DNA of 64,000 nt. Origin: Caryophanales bacterium. Lineage in GTDB: Bacteria; Bacillota_I; Bacilli_A; RF39; UBA660. The translations under genes and the position numbers were made by a program. Positions 62,497 through 64,000 of the stretch are shown one piece after another (the stretch's first letter is position 1; the number at the start of each line of letters is the position of its first letter). Where the stretch lies: assembly GCA_016288795.1 (NCBI GenBank), contig JAEELI010000012.1, positions 1 through 64,000 of the forward strand. Direction: 5' to 3'. The notes under the pieces are model-generated. The model did no database searches. It worked only from the letters and a program-made list of their open reading frames with translations, and was not told the DNA's origin.

Positions 62497-62796
62497 TTAC
62501 ATTAACCCATCTAGTGCGCCAGCATATTGTCCTAATTTTTCGTTCATTGCTTTATTAATTTGACTAAACGCATCCTTAATAGCTATTTGAACCATGTCCT
62601 CAAGTATTTCTTTATCTTCGGAACTTAGATCTCCTTCGTGTAAAATTTTAACCTTTTGCACTTCTCTTGCACCATTAAAAGTAATTTCTACTAGTTCAGA
62701 TTTTCCAGTAAAATTCATTTTTTCTAGTTCTTCTTTTTTTTGATTTATTTCTCTTTGCATTCTTTGTGCTTGTGCCATTATATTTTGCATATTCAT
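62497..62796 (-). CDS. ybaB: YbaB/EbfC family nucleoid-associated protein
   Basis: 99 residues: MNMQNIMAQAQRMQREINQK, FNGAREVQKVKI and EILEDMVQIAIKDAFSQINK. It binds DNA as a tweezer-shaped dimer. I start at the ATG 62796 with GGAGG 8 bases upstream; the in-frame GTG earlier overlaps that site. Between dnaX and recR as in most bacteria. Confidence 0.96.
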   Translation of the reverse strand: MNMQNIMAQAQRMQREINQKKEELEKMNFTGKSELVEITFNGAREVQKVKILHEGDLSSEDKEILEDMVQIAIKDAFSQINKAMNEKLGQYAGALDGLM

Positions 62797-62817
62797 GTTT
62801 ATCACCTCCTCATTTAC

Positions 62818-64000
62818 TTAAACAATTTCTACTTTATTAACATCAAATACTTCGGTTAATACCGGAACTTTTTCTTCTTCTTTTTCTTTAATTAATTCAT
62901 ATTTTTTTCCATTTTTAATATTTTTAATATATTCTTCTTTTTCTCTATTCCATTCTTCTTCAGAAATAAATGCTGTCTTTTTTCCTAATATATCATCAAT
63001 TTTTTTGCATAGTTCATTCGCGTTATTTGCTTGATGTTCATTTAAACAACTAAATATTAAATATTCATCGGACGCTACTACAAGGTTTGCGTCTATTAGC
63101 AATGCCTTAGCCTTTCCCTTTATCTTATTATCTTTTAAAAGATTATCAATCATTTCTTTACCCTCATTTAAATATTTCTTTTGCGCATTTACAAAACAAT
63201 TATTAATTCTGATTTTAACCCAGTCATTTTCTTCTTTTGATTCAATTTTTTTATCAACTATTTCTTTAGAACTTTCCTTTTCTTCACTTACTAATTTTGT
63301 TACTTTATTGACTTTTTTAGTTTGAGTTTCAAAATAATCTAACATAATCATTTCAATTATAGTATATGGATTTACATTTATATTTATTTTGGTAAAAGCT
63401 TCAGTTAATTCCAAAATCAAGTTCTTATAGTCCTGAAAACTCAACCTGGTAACTAAACCACTATTCTTTATTTTTTTAGCCCTAGAACTTATATTATCAA
63501 TAATTTTTTTAATAAGACTTTTATAATCTACAGCTCTTGTTTTAAAATCTTCAACCATATTTAAAAAATTGGAAATATCGTTGTTTTCAATAGAGTCAAT
63601 TAAGTCATTTATACTTTTTGTAGATATAGTTTTTATTTCTTTTTCAATTAATTCAAGGGTTATAGTTTCTTTGTTTTTAGAAAGTTGATCAAGAATACTT
63701 AGTGCATCTCTCATTCCACCTTCAGCCAAATATGCTATCTCTAGTAATGCTTCCTCAGTAACTTTTATATTTTCTTTTTCAGCAACACCTTTTAAGTTTT
63801 CAACAAGTTTATCTTCTTTTATTTTTTGAAAATCAAATCGTTGACACCTAGATAATATAGTTATTGGAACACTTTCTATGTTTGTTGTTGCCAAGATAAA
63901 AACAACATGTGAAGGTGGTTCTTCTAATGTTAATAAAAGAGCATTAAATGCGCTTGTTGTTAGCATATGAACTTCATCAATTATATATATTTTATATTTA
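62818..64000 (-). CDS. dnaX: DNA polymerase III gamma/tau subunit, C-terminal part
   Basis: The window cuts the 5' part. The last 394 residues are seen, beginning [13 protein letters not shown] (Walker B), then [39 protein letters not shown] (with the Arg finger) and [13 protein letters not shown]. After the AAA+ region come the collar domain III and a long charged tail with [19 protein letters not shown], similar to tau of Gram-positive bacteria. No obvious slippage site for gamma was found. Confidence 0.96.
   Translation of the reverse strand, partial: KYKIYIIDEVHMLTTSAFNALLLTLEEPPSHVVFILATTNIESVPITILSRCQRFDFQKIKEDKLVENLKGVAEKENIKVTEEALLEIAYLAEGGMRDALSILDQLSKNKETITLELIEKEIKTISTKSINDLIDSIENNDISNFLNMVEDFKTRAVDYKSLIKKIIDNISSRAKKIKNSGLVTRLSFQDYKNLILELTEAFTKININVNPYTIIEMIMLDYFETQTKKVNKVTKLVSEEKESSKEIVDKKIESKEENDWVKIRINNCFVNAQKKYLNEGKEMIDNLLKDNKIKGKAKALLIDANLVVASDEYLIFSCLNEHQANNANELCKKIDDILGKKTAFISEEEWNREKEEYIKNIKNGKKYELIKEKEEEKVPVLTEVFDVNKVEIV

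Noticed and set aside
1-64000. Use of TGA for tryptophan, as in Mollicutes
   Set aside because: TGA is the stop codon in several ATGA overlaps (for example the 3D gene into rsmA at 51398, trmN6-like into pth at 59312, walJ into rlmH at 6989), and Trp codons in conserved sites are TGG.
1-64000. CRISPR arrays, insertion sequences, prophage genes, rRNA operons
   Set aside because: None seen: no regularly spaced repeats, no transposase, integrase or phage structural genes, and no rRNA sequence.

Overview
The window is AT-rich DNA from a low-GC Bacillota, class Bacilli in the broad sense (an Erysipelotrichia- or Mollicutes-related gut-type bacterium is my best guess). The evidence is the gene order of the S10-spc-alpha ribosomal cluster, the dnaX-recR-holB-yaaT-pth-mfd-spoVT-metG-ksgA-yabG-veg-spoVG-yabP-yabQ-divIC order and the rplI-dnaC-walJ-rlmH order, all known from Bacillus. 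The genetic code looks standard, because TGA serves as a stop in several ATGA start/stop overlaps. The organism is very probably an endospore former: spo0A, spoVT, spoVG, yabG, yabP, yabQ, bofA and gerQ are all present and look intact. I count 89 protein genes, 81 of them on the minus strand. I see no rRNA gene, tRNA gene, CRISPR array, insertion sequence or prophage.

Layout, left to right. 1-1.9 kb: cut ftsX, ftsE and a YitT-type membrane protein (minus). 2-4.6 kb (plus): gerQ, a SpoVB/MurJ-type flippase and a LemA-like protein. 4.7-11 kb (minus): one operon rplI-dnaC-M23 peptidase-walJ-rlmH-MFS-ung. 11.1-14.1 kb: an uncharacterised five-gene envelope operon (HTH regulator, MFS protein, 47-residue membrane peptide, SH3-domain surface protein, membrane protein). 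14.2-15.2 kb: a TasA/camelysin-like exported protein. 15.3-16.3 kb: rpsF-ssb-rpsR. 16.5-17.8 kb (plus): a membrane-anchored PIG-L deacetylase. 17.8-23.3 kb: soj-spo0J-DUF951-AbgT transporter-ychF-unknown. 23.4-25.4 kb: an unknown gene facing a cyclophilin lipoprotein pair. 25.4-38.7 kb: the ribosomal protein operon from rpsJ to rplQ, with secY, adk, infA and rpoA but without rpmD and map. 38.9-46.7 kb: a membrane-anchored unknown, gpmI, spo0A, pgk, gapA and a TGS-uridine kinase fusion. 46.8 kb: clpP (plus). 47.4-49.7 kb: divIC-like, yabQ, yabP, spoVG, veg, yabG. 49.8 kb: class B sortase (plus). 50.6-64 kb: rsmA, a 3D-domain protein, tatD, metG, dut under a T-box leader, spoVT, mfd, pth, trmN6-like, yaaT, holB, bofA, recR, ybaB and the 3' part of dnaX.

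How it fits together. Blocks that lie on opposite sides of oriC in Bacillus subtilis (soj-spo0J, rpsF, rplI-dnaC-walJ on one side; dnaX to yabQ and S10 on the other) stand here in a row and in the same direction. Most genes sit in tight operons separated by clear hairpin terminators. spo0A sits among glycolytic genes and carries two consensus Spo0A boxes upstream, which suggests conserved autoregulation. The part I understand least is the envelope operon at 11.1-14.1 kb; the other unassigned genes are the 311-, 333- and 462-residue proteins and the 109-residue protein.
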